NCBI GenBank assembly: GCA_023229615.1 | Contig: JALNYX010000013.1 | Location: forward strand, 1-20,232 | DNA: 20,232 nucleotides | Reading direction: 5' to 3' | From: Candidatus Moraniibacteriota bacterium | Lineage (GTDB): Bacteria; Patescibacteriota; Minisyncoccia; Moranbacterales; UBA9337 | Shown: positions 13,546-20,232 of the stretch, in pieces | How the letters are laid out: the number at the start of each line of letters is the position of its first letter | How positions within the stretch are numbered: position 1 is the first letter of the stretch | Translations under genes and position numbers: made by a program | Notes under the pieces: generated by a model | What the model saw: the letters and a program-made list of their open reading frames with translations, nothing else | What the model was told of the DNA's origin: nothing | Database searches by the model: none

Positions 13546-14937
13546 TTATTTCTTTATTTCAGCAAGACTTCCTTTCATATAAAATTCCTGCTCTGGGATT
13601 TCATCATATTCACCCTTCAGAATAGCTTCAAACGATTTAATAGTATCATCCAATTTCACATATTTTCCCGGAGTACCGGTAAATTGTTCTGCGACAAAAA
13701 ATGGTTGCGACAAGAATTTTTGAATTTTTCTGGCGCGCGCCACAATCACCTTGTCTTCATCGGACAATTCTTCCATTCCTAAAATAGCAATAATGTCTTG
13801 CAAATCTTTGTATCTCTGTAAAACTTTCTGCACTCCACGAGCCACATCATAGTGCCTTTCTCCTACTATTTTCGGATCAAGAATTGTGGAGCTGGAATCC
13901 AAAGGATCAACTGCCGGATAAATTCCCAACTCTGAAAGTCCCCGGGAAAGCACGACGGTCGAATCCAAATGTCCGAAAGTTGTTGCTGGAGCCGGATCAG
14001 TCAAATCATCAGCCGGAACATACACAGCTTGAACAGAAGTAACTGAACCTTTTTTAGTTGAAGTAATTCGTTCCTGTAATTTTCCCATTTCTTCCGCTAA
14101 TGTTGGCTGATATCCTACTGCCGAAGGAATGCGCCCCAAAAGTGCCGATACTTCCGATCCTGCTTGAGTAAAGCGAAAAATATTATCTACAAAAAACAAA
14201 ACGTCTTTGCCTTCCGTGTCGCGGAAATATTCCGCCATTGTGAGAGCTGACAAAGCCACACGCTGACGTGCTCCAGGCGGTTCGTTCATCTGACCAAACA
14301 CCAAGGCGGTTTTATCGAGCACGCCAGAATCTTTCATTTCGTGATACAAATCATTCCCTTCTCGAGTTCTCTCTCCCACTCCGGCAAAAATCGAATAACC
14401 TCCGTGCTCTTGAGCAATATTGCGAATGAGCTCTTGAATCACTACCGTTTTTCCCACTCCCGCTCCTCCAAAAAGTCCTACTTTTCCTCCTTTAACAAAA
14501 GGGCAGATGAGGTCGATAACTTTAATTCCGGTTTCCAAAATTTCTGCTTGCGTGGATTGTTCGGCAAAACTCGGCGCGTCGCGATGAATTGGATCTCTTC
14601 TCTCTGATTTAATTTCTGCGTCAATTCCATCAATCGTTTCACCTAACAAATTAAACATTCTACCTAGAACCCCTGCTCCTACTGGCACTGAAATCGCCGC
14701 ACCTGTGTCAGTCACTTCCATTCCGCGCCGGAGTCCATCAGTCGAACCCATCGCCACCGCCCGCACTTTATTTCCGCCCATATGCTGATGAGTTTCTAAA
14801 ACCAGCTTGCTTATTTTACCCTGAGCGGAGTCGAAGGGCAAAACAATTTCCAGTGCATCATAAATCCGCGGCAAACCGTCTGAAAATTCCACATCCACCA
14901 CCGGTCCAATAACCTGAATAATTTTTCCTTTGTTCAT
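13546..14937 (-). CDS. atpD: ATP synthase F1 subunit beta
   Basis: 463 residues from ATG 14937 (MNKGKIIQVIGPVVDVEF). A TTG four codons upstream is possible but less likely, since GGAAA before this ATG can serve as a weak ribosome site. Walker A is GGAGVGKT (157-164), the arginine-bearing stretch is GERTREGNDLY (188-198), Walker B is VLFFVDNIFRF (246-256), and the DELSEED loop appears as EELSDED (389-395). These are the catalytic nucleotide-binding features of F1. Residues 35-40 (FDSAQG) are an insert absent from most relatives and come from a 20-bp palindromic element. atpG lies 60 nt upstream and atpC 118 nt downstream. Confidence 0.97.
   Translation of the reverse strand: MNKGKIIQVIGPVVDVEFSDGLPRIYDALEIVLPFDSAQGKISKLVLETHQHMGGNKVRAVAMGSTDGLRRGMEVTDTGAAISVPVGAGVLGRMFNLLGETIDGIDAEIKSERRDPIHRDAPSFAEQSTQAEILETGIKVIDLICPFVKGGKVGLFGGAGVGKTVVIQELIRNIAQEHGGYSIFAGVGERTREGNDLYHEMKDSGVLDKTALVFGQMNEPPGARQRVALSALTMAEYFRDTEGKDVLFFVDNIFRFTQAGSEVSALLGRIPSAVGYQPTLAEEMGKLQERITSTKKGSVTSVQAVYVPADDLTDPAPATTFGHLDSTVVLSRGLSELGIYPAVDPLDSSSTILDPKIVGERHYDVARGVQKVLQRYKDLQDIIAILGMEELSDEDKVIVARARKIQKFLSQPFFVAEQFTGTPGKYVKLDDTIKSFEAILKGEYDEIPEQEFYMKGSLAEIKK
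14819..14838. repeat. 20-bp palindromic element translated in atpD as FDSAQG
   Basis: CCCTGAGCGGAGTCGAAGGG has CCCT/AGGG arms and a GC-rich centre unlike the flanking AT-rich sequence. The coding strand adds PFDSAQGKI between the conserved EIVL strand and KLVLETHQHMGG of the beta subunit barrel. I recall similar short palindromes dispersed in many bacterial genomes, but could not search. Confidence 0.55.
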
Positions 14938-14997
14938 AAATTTTTCCAAATAATTATAATAAGAAACTTAAATAACTTAATAAATTTATCAAAAATT

Positions 14998-15948
14998 TCA
15001 TTCTAATGCTGCTCTTCCCGCACTTATCTCCGCAATTTCTTGCGTAATTTTCATTTGCCTGATTTGATTGTAAGCAAACGTCAAATCATCACGCATTTCT
15101 CCAGCGGCTTCCGTCGCTCCCCGCATCGCCATCATTCTTGCCGATTCCTTGGAAGCGTTAGATTCCAAAATCGCGTGATAAATCTGCATCTGAATCAGTC
15201 TTGGAAAAATATATTCCAAAACTGTTTCCGGGGTCGGCTCAACTTTATATTCTCTTATTGGCTCATTCAATCCATATTCTTTTGCCAAAACATCCATCTC
15301 AGCAATCTGCTTTTCCAAATCTATTTTGGAAATCGGCAAAAGCTGGCGAACTTTCGTCTGTTGGTTCATCGCGGAAACATAATCCGTATAAAAAACCACC
15401 ACCTTGTCATATTTTTTCTGTAAATATTCCTCCATCACAATCTTACCAACGACACGCACATCATCAATCTGTGGCAAATATGCCAAATCATTAAAAGAAG
15501 CCACAATATTCTTCCCCGCCCTGCGCACCGCATTTTCTCCCTTTTTTCCAATCGTAATAAAATCAATTTCAATTGAATCAGACTTAGGCAATATTTTTTT
15601 ATTTCCAATCCTGTTTATGCTCAACTTTTCCGGATTGGCAATTTCTTCTCTTATTTTTTTGGCAATCTGCGCATTGAACGCCCCGCACAAACCTTTGTTT
15701 GAAGTTATCGCAATAGCCAAAACCCTATTCACCTCGCGCACCTCCAAAAGTCCAGTCTTATACTCGGAAAAAGCCCGCGACAAATTCGTTAGGACGCTCC
15801 AAGCGGCGTGGGCATATGGACGAATCGCCAAAACGCTCGTTACTGATTTTCTCATTTTGGCAGCTGAAACCATCTCCATTGCTCGAGTGATTTTTTGAGT
15901 ATTACCCACTGATTTTATACGCCGCCTGATATCTCTTGTGCTTGCCAT
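14998..15948 (-). CDS. atpG: ATP synthase F1 subunit gamma
   Basis: 316 residues from ATG 15948 (MASTRDIRRRIKSVGNTQKI), the canonical gamma N-terminus. An upstream in-frame ATG at 15987 would add MKIENCELKILWI, but those codons come from a heptamer repeat tract and are not part of the family, so I reject it. The N-terminal helix (AMEMVSAAKMRK) and C-terminal helix (GATEAAGEMRDDLTFAYNQI, RQMKITQEIAEISAGRAAL) form the rotor coiled coil turning inside the alpha3beta3 head. It is slightly longer than the usual 285-290, with additional residues in the middle (around KISINRIG/KILPKSDSIEI). GGATT four bases before the ATG is a weak ribosome site. Confidence 0.95.
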   Translation of the reverse strand: MASTRDIRRRIKSVGNTQKITRAMEMVSAAKMRKSVTSVLAIRPYAHAAWSVLTNLSRAFSEYKTGLLEVREVNRVLAIAITSNKGLCGAFNAQIAKKIREEIANPEKLSINRIGNKKILPKSDSIEIDFITIGKKGENAVRRAGKNIVASFNDLAYLPQIDDVRVVGKIVMEEYLQKKYDKVVVFYTDYVSAMNQQTKVRQLLPISKIDLEKQIAEMDVLAKEYGLNEPIREYKVEPTPETVLEYIFPRLIQMQIYHAILESNASKESARMMAMRGATEAAGEMRDDLTFAYNQIRQMKITQEIAEISAGRAALE

Positions 15949-15957
15949 AATCCACAA

Positions 15958-16083
15958 AATTTTCAATTCACAATTTTCAATTTTCAAACAATTTTCAATT
16001 TATCAATTTTGAAATGTTTAAAAATTTAGTAATTTGGTCATTGGAAATTGTTTATAAATTAGAAATTGAAAATTAGAAATTAG
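15958..16083. repeat. Heptamer-rich spacer between atpA and atpG
   Basis: Begins with four 7-mers, AATTTTC, AATTCAC, AATTTTC, AATTTTC (15958-15985), followed by further AATTTTC-like units and then opposite-orientation units such as TTGGAAA and TTGAAAA to 16083. The two halves can pair imperfectly. The tract makes this the widest intergenic gap within the F1 genes. Confidence 0.7.
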
Positions 16084-16085
16084 TC

Positions 16086-17594
16086 CTAATTTCCATTTTG
16101 ATAAACTTCTTTGAATTCTTTGATCGCTTTTTCCAAATTTTTCACCACTTCCTCTGATAATTCCTTTCTATCGGCAATCATTTCCAACACTTCATTTTTA
16201 TTTGATTTTAAATATTTGTGAAAATCATTCTCCCAAGCCTTCACCTTTTCCACTGCCACATCATCCAAAAATCCATTAGTCAAAGCATACAAAACCGCTA
16301 CTTGATTTTGCATCGGCATAGGTTCATATTGATCTTGTTTCAAAATTTCCACCGTTCTTCTTCCACGCTCAATCTGTCTTCGAGTATTTTCATCCAGATC
16401 TGATCCGAATTGCGAGAAAGCTTCCAATTCTCGAAACTGTGCTAAATCAAGACGCAATTTTCCCGCCACTTTTTTCATCGCTTTAGTTTGCGCCGATGAT
16501 CCTACGCGTGAAACCGAAAGTCCAACATTAAGCGCTGGGCGGATTCCTTTGTAGAAAAGATCTGTTTCCAAATAAATTTGTCCGTCAGTGATTGAAATAA
16601 CATTCGTCGGAATGTATGCCGAAACATCTCCGGCTTGCGTTTCAATGATTGGCAAAGCGGTGATTGAACCGCCACCATAATTCTCATTGAGACGAGCCGA
16701 TCTTTCCAAAAGACGGGAATGCAGATAAAAAATATCTCCCGGATAGGCTTCGCGTCCTGGTGGGCGGCGCAAGATTAAAGAAATTTGACGGTAAGCCCAA
16801 GCGTGCTTGCTTAAATCATCATAAATTATCAAGACATCTTTTCCTTTATCCAAAAAATATTCTCCCATCGCACAACCGGCATATGGAGAAATGAAAGACA
16901 ACGCCGCCGGATCACTAGCTCCCGCCACCACCATAATCGTATGCTCCATTGCTCCGCGTTTTTCCAACTCAGCCACAATTCTAGCAATCTTGGATTCCTT
17001 TTGTCCAATCGCCACATAAATACAAATCAAATCTTGTCCTTTTTGATTGATAATTGTATCGATTGCTACCGCTGTTTTTCCGGTTTGCCTGTCGCCAATA
17101 ATAAGTTCCCGCTGACCGCGTCCCACCGGAATAACCGCATCAATCGCTTTGATTCCGGTTTGCACCGGCACGCTCACCGATTTTCGAGTTATCACTCCCG
17201 GTGCCACCTTTTCCACTGGATAATATGTTTCAGATTTGATTTCTCCCTTGCCGTCAATCGCTTCCCCCAAGGGACTCACTACTCTCCCAATCATCATATC
17301 TCCAACCGGAACGGAAAGAATTTTCCCGGTAGATTTCACTTCATCCCCTTCTTTGATTTCTTTATAATCACCCAAAATCATCACTCCGATCTGGTCTTCT
17401 TCCAAATTGAGAGCCACGCCAATAACACCGCCGGGAAATTCCACCATTTCCGAAGCCATCACATCTCCAAGTCCGGAAACTCGCGCCACTCCGTCACCAA
17501 TTTCAAGAACGGTACCGACTTTTTCCGTTTTGGAGGAAGATTCGAAATTTTCAATCTGTTTTTTCAACTGCTCAATAATGTAATTCTTATTCAT
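16086..17594 (-). CDS. atpA: ATP synthase F1 subunit alpha
   Basis: 502 residues, normal length. The N-terminal beta-barrel (VGTVLEIGDGVARVSGL, 26-42) precedes Walker A GDRQTGKT (167-174), with VLIIYDDLSKHAWAYRQISL as the Walker B region. The conserved arginine that reaches the neighbouring catalytic site is in SVSRVGSSAQTKAM. Alpha holds the non-catalytic nucleotide sites of the F1 hexamer. Its start ATG 17594 is 16 nt after the atpH stop, and no Shine-Dalgarno site is seen. An unbroken family match without inserts, unlike atpD. Confidence 0.97.
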   Translation of the reverse strand: MNKNYIIEQLKKQIENFESSSKTEKVGTVLEIGDGVARVSGLGDVMASEMVEFPGGVIGVALNLEEDQIGVMILGDYKEIKEGDEVKSTGKILSVPVGDMMIGRVVSPLGEAIDGKGEIKSETYYPVEKVAPGVITRKSVSVPVQTGIKAIDAVIPVGRGQRELIIGDRQTGKTAVAIDTIINQKGQDLICIYVAIGQKESKIARIVAELEKRGAMEHTIMVVAGASDPAALSFISPYAGCAMGEYFLDKGKDVLIIYDDLSKHAWAYRQISLILRRPPGREAYPGDIFYLHSRLLERSARLNENYGGGSITALPIIETQAGDVSAYIPTNVISITDGQIYLETDLFYKGIRPALNVGLSVSRVGSSAQTKAMKKVAGKLRLDLAQFRELEAFSQFGSDLDENTRRQIERGRRTVEILKQDQYEPMPMQNQVAVLYALTNGFLDDVAVEKVKAWENDFHKYLKSNKNEVLEMIADRKELSEEVVKNLEKAIKEFKEVYQNGN

Positions 17595-17610
17595 ACTTGT
17601 TATTAAAAAT

Positions 17611-18015
17611 TTATTTTAAAATTAATTCTTTTTTTAATTTTGCCAATCTTCCCGAAATGCTTGCATCCAAAATTTCATCCTCAACACGCAGAATAAATCC
17701 ACCCTTTATTTTTTTGTCAATTTTATCTTCCAAAATAACCTCCTTAGCGGAATACTTTTTTTTAATAAAATCTGCTATCTTATCCACCAAATTGCCAGTT
17801 AATTTTTCCGCAGAAACAATCACAGCTTCAACTATTCCATTTTCTTTATTATAAATTTCTCCAAATTTTCTTTCAATGCTTTTTTCCAATTTTTGTTGAT
17901 TATTTTTTTTCAATACTTTCGCAAATTTTTCCACAGCAATACAAACTTCCTGCTGTGATTTCCCAGCGGTCATACTGTTTAAAATTTGAGCGTATTGTTT
18001 TGCGGTAATTTTCAT
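17611..18015 (-). CDS. atpH: ATP synthase F1 subunit delta (short form)
   Basis: 134 residues, against about 175-180 in most bacteria. The C-terminal signature is clear: KIKGGFILRVEDEILDASIS followed by GRLAKLKKEL. The N-terminus (ITAKQYAQILNSMTAGKSQQ) begins like a delta subunit, but the N-terminal helical domain is reduced. Delta links the top of the F1 head to the peripheral stalk b subunits. The position between atpF (10-nt gap) and atpA (16-nt gap) fits the standard order. Shortness may reflect genome reduction; there is no sign of a frameshift. No Shine-Dalgarno site. Confidence 0.88.
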   Translation of the reverse strand: MKITAKQYAQILNSMTAGKSQQEVCIAVEKFAKVLKKNNQQKLEKSIERKFGEIYNKENGIVEAVIVSAEKLTGNLVDKIADFIKKKYSAKEVILEDKIDKKIKGGFILRVEDEILDASISGRLAKLKKELILK

Positions 18016-18025
18016 TGTTTTTTAT

Positions 18026-18511
18026 TTATTGAATTGCCTTTTCAATTATTTCCCTATCCCTTTCAATATTCATCTTTTCTTGAATGACTTTCTCTGTCGC
18101 CGCCACAACCAAAACAGCTATTTCATTTTTAATTTCAGCCATCATTCTATTTTTTTCTTCTTCGATTTTCTTCTTAGCCTCCGCAATTATTTTTTCCGAT
18201 TGCTCTTCTGATTGCTGGATAATCTCTTTTTTATTTTTCTCAGCTATTTCCTCTGCCGCTGCAATAATCTTCTGAGATTCTTTTCTGGCATCGGACAAAA
18301 CCTTTTTTTCTTTTTTTTCAATTTCTTTGAGCTTTTCAGTGGCTCCCTCTGCGTCTGCCACTCCTTTTTCTATTTTCTGGCTCCTTTCTTCCAACATTTT
18401 CAGAATCGGACCATAGGCAAATCTTTTCAAAACGTACAACAATATGAAAAAATTGACTATCTGCGCCAATAACAATTTTGAATTTATACCTAAACTCGAT
18501 AATACTTCCAT
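18026..18511 (-). CDS. atpF: ATP synthase Fo subunit b
   Basis: 161 residues. One N-terminal membrane helix (LLLAQIVNFFILLYVLKRF, about 14-32) leads into YGPILKMLEERSQKIEKG and a long charged coiled coil to about residue 150, rich in Glu, Lys and Ala (KKIEEEKNRMMAEIKNEI). The protein forms the peripheral stalk that holds F1 against rotation. A single b gene is present, implying a homodimer. Start ATG 18511 is separated from atpE by 114 nt that contain a hairpin. No Shine-Dalgarno site. Confidence 0.93.
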   Translation of the reverse strand: MEVLSSLGINSKLLLAQIVNFFILLYVLKRFAYGPILKMLEERSQKIEKGVADAEGATEKLKEIEKKEKKVLSDARKESQKIIAAAEEIAEKNKKEIIQQSEEQSEKIIAEAKKKIEEEKNRMMAEIKNEIAVLVVAATEKVIQEKMNIERDREIIEKAIQ

Positions 18512-18583
18512 AATAATATTGAATTAACTTTTGTTATTTAAAAATTACATTTCGGAAAAAAACAAAATCCAGAAACAAATTTT

Positions 18584-18613
18584 CACTAACCACAAAACTA
18601 TCTGTGATTAGTG
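18584..18613 (-). promoter_or_regulatory. Intercistronic hairpin after atpE
   Basis: On the - strand CACTAATCACA and TGTGGTTAGTG form an 11-bp stem (one G-U pair) with an 8-nt loop, 12 nt after the atpE stop and before atpF. No U-run follows, so it is not a standard terminator. It could protect the 3' end of an atpE-containing processed mRNA or reduce read-through. Confidence 0.5.
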
Positions 18614-18625
18614 CGTATCTACTTC

Positions 18626-18895
18626 CTAAACGAACTTAATTATCAAGGCAACTACCAACGCGTAAATAGCGATGGCTTCGGTGAATGCAATCGCCAAAAT
18701 CATTGCGGTCTGAATCTTTGGAGCTGCTTCAGGGTTTCTTCCGATTGCCTCCATTGCTTTGGAAGCCAAAATACCGATACCGATACCAGGTCCAATCGCA
18801 CCCAATCCAATTGCGATAGCCGCTGCCAATGACTTGGCCGCCTCAACATTTTGAAGCATTCCTTCGGCAATTGCCTTTGTTTCTTCTACTGCCAT
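18626..18895 (-). CDS. atpE: ATP synthase Fo subunit c
   Basis: 89 residues forming a two-helix hairpin. Helix 1 is glycine-rich (IAIGLGAIGPGIGIGILASK, 27-46). The polar loop contains GRNPEA (52-57), and helix 2 carries the ion-binding carboxylate E73 in AIAFTEAIAIYALVV. The residue after the glutamate is alanine rather than the serine or threonine typical of sodium-coupled rings, so proton coupling is likely. A short N-terminal extension (MAVEETKAIAEGMLQNVEAA) precedes the first helix, making it a little longer than usual. A hairpin just downstream may raise its expression relative to the other subunits. No Shine-Dalgarno site. Confidence 0.95.
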   Translation of the reverse strand: MAVEETKAIAEGMLQNVEAAKSLAAAIAIGLGAIGPGIGIGILASKAMEAIGRNPEAAPKIQTAMILAIAFTEAIAIYALVVALIIKFV

Positions 18896-18929
18896 ATTTT
18901 TTTATTTAAATTAATAAATTAGTCAAAAT

Positions 18930-19679
18930 TTAATGCGCCTCCGTCACTGCCATTTTCAAAAAAACCAATGTCAGCATAGCAAAAACCAATGCCTGAACAA
19001 ATCCGACAAATATTTCCAAAAATAAAAACGGGATTGGCACTATATATGGAACCAACATCAACATAACTGTCAACAAAACTTCTCCGGCAAAAATATTTCC
19101 AAACAAACGGAAGGAAAATGACACTATTTTGGCAAATTCTGAAATCAATTCGAGTACTCCAACAAAAGTTCCAATGAAATACGGCTTGCGAAACGGACTC
19201 ACGAAAAACTTATGCGCATATTTTCGAAACCCTAAAATGGAAACTCCCATAAACTGAGCCGTTCCTACGGAAATAAGCGCGATTGCCAATGTTACATTCA
19301 GATCAGCACTATTGCTTCGGATAAAAGGAACGAGGACATTTTCTCCGTGATGCAGTTGATTTACTCCGACCGTTCCCAATCCTGGAACTATTTCAATCCA
19401 ATTAGACAAAATGACGAAAATAAAAATTGTGGCAACTAACGGAAAAAATTTCTTGGTTTGCTCTCTATCTTGCGTGACACTATCTCCCAAATTTAAAAGA
19501 GCTTCCAATACATATTCGACAATGTTTTGAAAGCCTTTGGGAATAAGTTTTATTCTTCCTCGAAGAAGCAATGAGCTGATGATTATAAAAACGCTGATAA
19601 AAAAGGTTACTATAAAAGAGTTGGTAACTGGAAAATTTCCTATATTGAATATTGTTTCTGGCGCCAATGAGATCTCCAT
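18930..19679 (-). CDS. atpB: ATP synthase Fo subunit a
   Basis: 249 residues with several membrane helices. The essential arginine is R191 in FSFRLFGNIFAGEVLL, the residue that faces the c-ring glutamate during proton translocation. Other family features are NIVEYVLEALLNLGDSV (52-68), FPLVATIFIFVILSNWIEIV (79-98) and the C-terminal helix FVGFVQALVFAMLTLVFL. The length is typical. It starts 8 nt after the atpI/Z stop and lies 34 nt ahead of atpE. No Shine-Dalgarno site precedes the ATG. Confidence 0.95.
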   Translation of the reverse strand: MEISLAPETIFNIGNFPVTNSFIVTFFISVFIIISSLLLRGRIKLIPKGFQNIVEYVLEALLNLGDSVTQDREQTKKFFPLVATIFIFVILSNWIEIVPGLGTVGVNQLHHGENVLVPFIRSNSADLNVTLAIALISVGTAQFMGVSILGFRKYAHKFFVSPFRKPYFIGTFVGVLELISEFAKIVSFSFRLFGNIFAGEVLLTVMLMLVPYIVPIPFLFLEIFVGFVQALVFAMLTLVFLKMAVTEAH

Positions 19680-19687
19680 AAATTAAA

Positions 19688-19951
19688 TTATTCGCCTTTA
19701 ATAATTTTTTCCGTTTTCTTATACACCAAATAAGTGGTAACTATAATAGAAATAAAAATTCCGAGGAGCATCATCCAAGGGGCAGTTTCCCATTTTTTAT
19801 CTAAAATCCTTCCCAGTAAAGCCAATACTATAATCGGAACGGAAATAGTATACCCCAATTCCCAAGCTAAAGAAATAACAGACCAAGAATTGTCTGCTGT
19901 TTTTTTCTCCTCTTTTTTTATATTTTTATTATCTTCTCCCTTTTCAAACAT
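19688..19951 (-). CDS. AtpZ/AtpI-family accessory protein of ATP synthase
   Basis: 87 residues: a lysine- and glutamate-rich N-terminus, then two membrane helices. The first is ISVPIIVLALLGRILDKKW (about 36-54), the second WMMLLGIFISIIVTTYLVYK (about 59-78), ending in a charged tail. The G-LDKKW turn between helices is typical of the small AtpI/AtpZ proteins encoded first in many atp operons, which help c-ring assembly or Mg2+ handling. It is the first gene of the operon; the ATG lies 5 nt from the -10 box, so the operon mRNA should be leaderless. AtpZ versus AtpI cannot be settled by eye. Confidence 0.8.
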   Translation of the reverse strand: MFEKGEDNKNIKKEEKKTADNSWSVISLAWELGYTISVPIIVLALLGRILDKKWETAPWMMLLGIFISIIVTTYLVYKKTEKIIKGE

Positions 19952-19956
19952 AATCC

Positions 19957-19985
19957 ATTTTACAGTCAGATTTCAGATATGTCAA
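19957..19985 (-). promoter_or_regulatory. Promoter of the ATP synthase operon, predicted leaderless
   Basis: On the - strand TTGACA (19985-19980) is followed by exactly 17 nt and TAAAAT (19962-19957). Five bases separate the -10 box from ATG 19951, so transcription would start at the ATG. The -35 box contains the tatD stop codon TGA. Confidence 0.75.
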
Positions 19986-20232
19986 CTTAGCTTAAAAAAT
20001 TTCCTCGCGTTCAAATCAGAAACCCTGCTTATCTCGGAAAATTCAATTCCTTTAATTTGTGCAATTTTTTGCGCCACATATTTCACGTAGGCAGGCTCGC
20101 TTCTACTCCCTCGCAGTTCCTGAGGAGCCAAATATGGACAATCAGTTTCTAACATTATTTTCTCCAGTGGAATTATTTTTATACTTTCAGCAATATCATC
20201 TTTTGTCCCAATAGTATCTTCTTTGGTTTTAT
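19982..20232 (-). CDS. tatD: TatD-family metal-dependent hydrolase, C-terminal part
   Basis: The frame is open from the right window edge to TGA at 19984-19982, giving about 83 C-terminal residues. It shows the family end signature IPLEKIMLETDCPYLAP followed by RGSRSEPAYVKYVAQKIAQI and the terminal VSDLNARKFFKLS. The aspartate of ETDCPYLAP is a metal ligand of the TIM-barrel active site. TatD proteins are 3'-5' DNA exonucleases or related phosphodiesterases; the exact activity here is unknown. The N-terminal HxH metal motif lies outside the window. The stop codon is embedded in the -35 box of the ATP synthase promoter. Confidence 0.9.
   Translation of the reverse strand, partial: KTKEDTIGTKDDIAESIKIIPLEKIMLETDCPYLAPQELRGSRSEPAYVKYVAQKIAQIKGIEFSEISRVSDLNARKFFKLS

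Noticed and set aside
14938..14949. TTG start four codons upstream of the atpD ATG
   Set aside because: Beta subunits normally begin near MNKGKIIQVIGPV, and the GGAAA before the ATG fits a weak ribosome site.
15949..15987. Upstream ATG for atpG adding 13 residues
   Set aside because: The added codons come from a heptamer repeat tract, and gamma subunits begin at MASTRDIRRR-like sequence.
1..20232. CRISPR array, tRNA or rRNA genes, transposase or phage genes
   Set aside because: None seen; the repeats are short tandem heptamers and single palindromes, without spaced direct repeats.

Overview
This is an AT-rich bacterial chromosome segment read with the standard code: TGA ends rlmN and tatD. 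Protein-level resemblance, short ATP synthase subunits, the scarcity of Shine-Dalgarno sites and short repeats translated inside housekeeping proteins all suggest Candidate Phyla Radiation (Patescibacteria), perhaps Parcubacteria/Moranbacteria. That placement is inference.

Left part (1-6072). The 3' end of an Elp3-like gene and a strong terminator are followed by a decayed NUDIX fragment on the + strand. Then, on the - strand, come yvcK, a frameshifted rlmN, an XRE-Fic gene, dxs and a 41-codon ORF touching dxs. The Fic gene has its own near-consensus promoter with a 16-bp palindrome in the spacer, and its transcript should be leaderless. dxs starts 12 nt after it, so isoprenoid precursor synthesis may be co-transcribed with an AMPylation enzyme.

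Middle (6073-12992). A self-contained + strand unit at 6263-6577 has a promoter, a canonical Shine-Dalgarno site, a 51-codon membrane-protein ORF and a terminator, and its RNA can fold into successive hairpins. leuS follows on the - strand; it carries a complete NUDIX domain inside its editing domain and three short repeat-derived peptides. The leuS upstream gap holds a second + strand unit with a promoter and a terminator, a candidate small RNA of about 83 nt. Next are a DUF4349 membrane protein and a SulP/STAS anion transporter, both on the - strand.

Right part (12993-20232). A complete F1Fo ATP synthase operon runs on the - strand in the order atpI/Z-B-E-F-H-A-G-D-C, downstream of a partial tatD. 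Its promoter overlaps the tatD stop codon and also predicts a leaderless mRNA. The c subunit has the alanine-after-glutamate pattern usual for proton coupling.

Across the window, four-copy heptanucleotide tracts (AATTTTC/AATTTCC type) and small palindromic elements are inserted in or beside rlmN, leuS, atpD and atpG. Some are translated in frame, which recalls Rickettsia palindromic elements.
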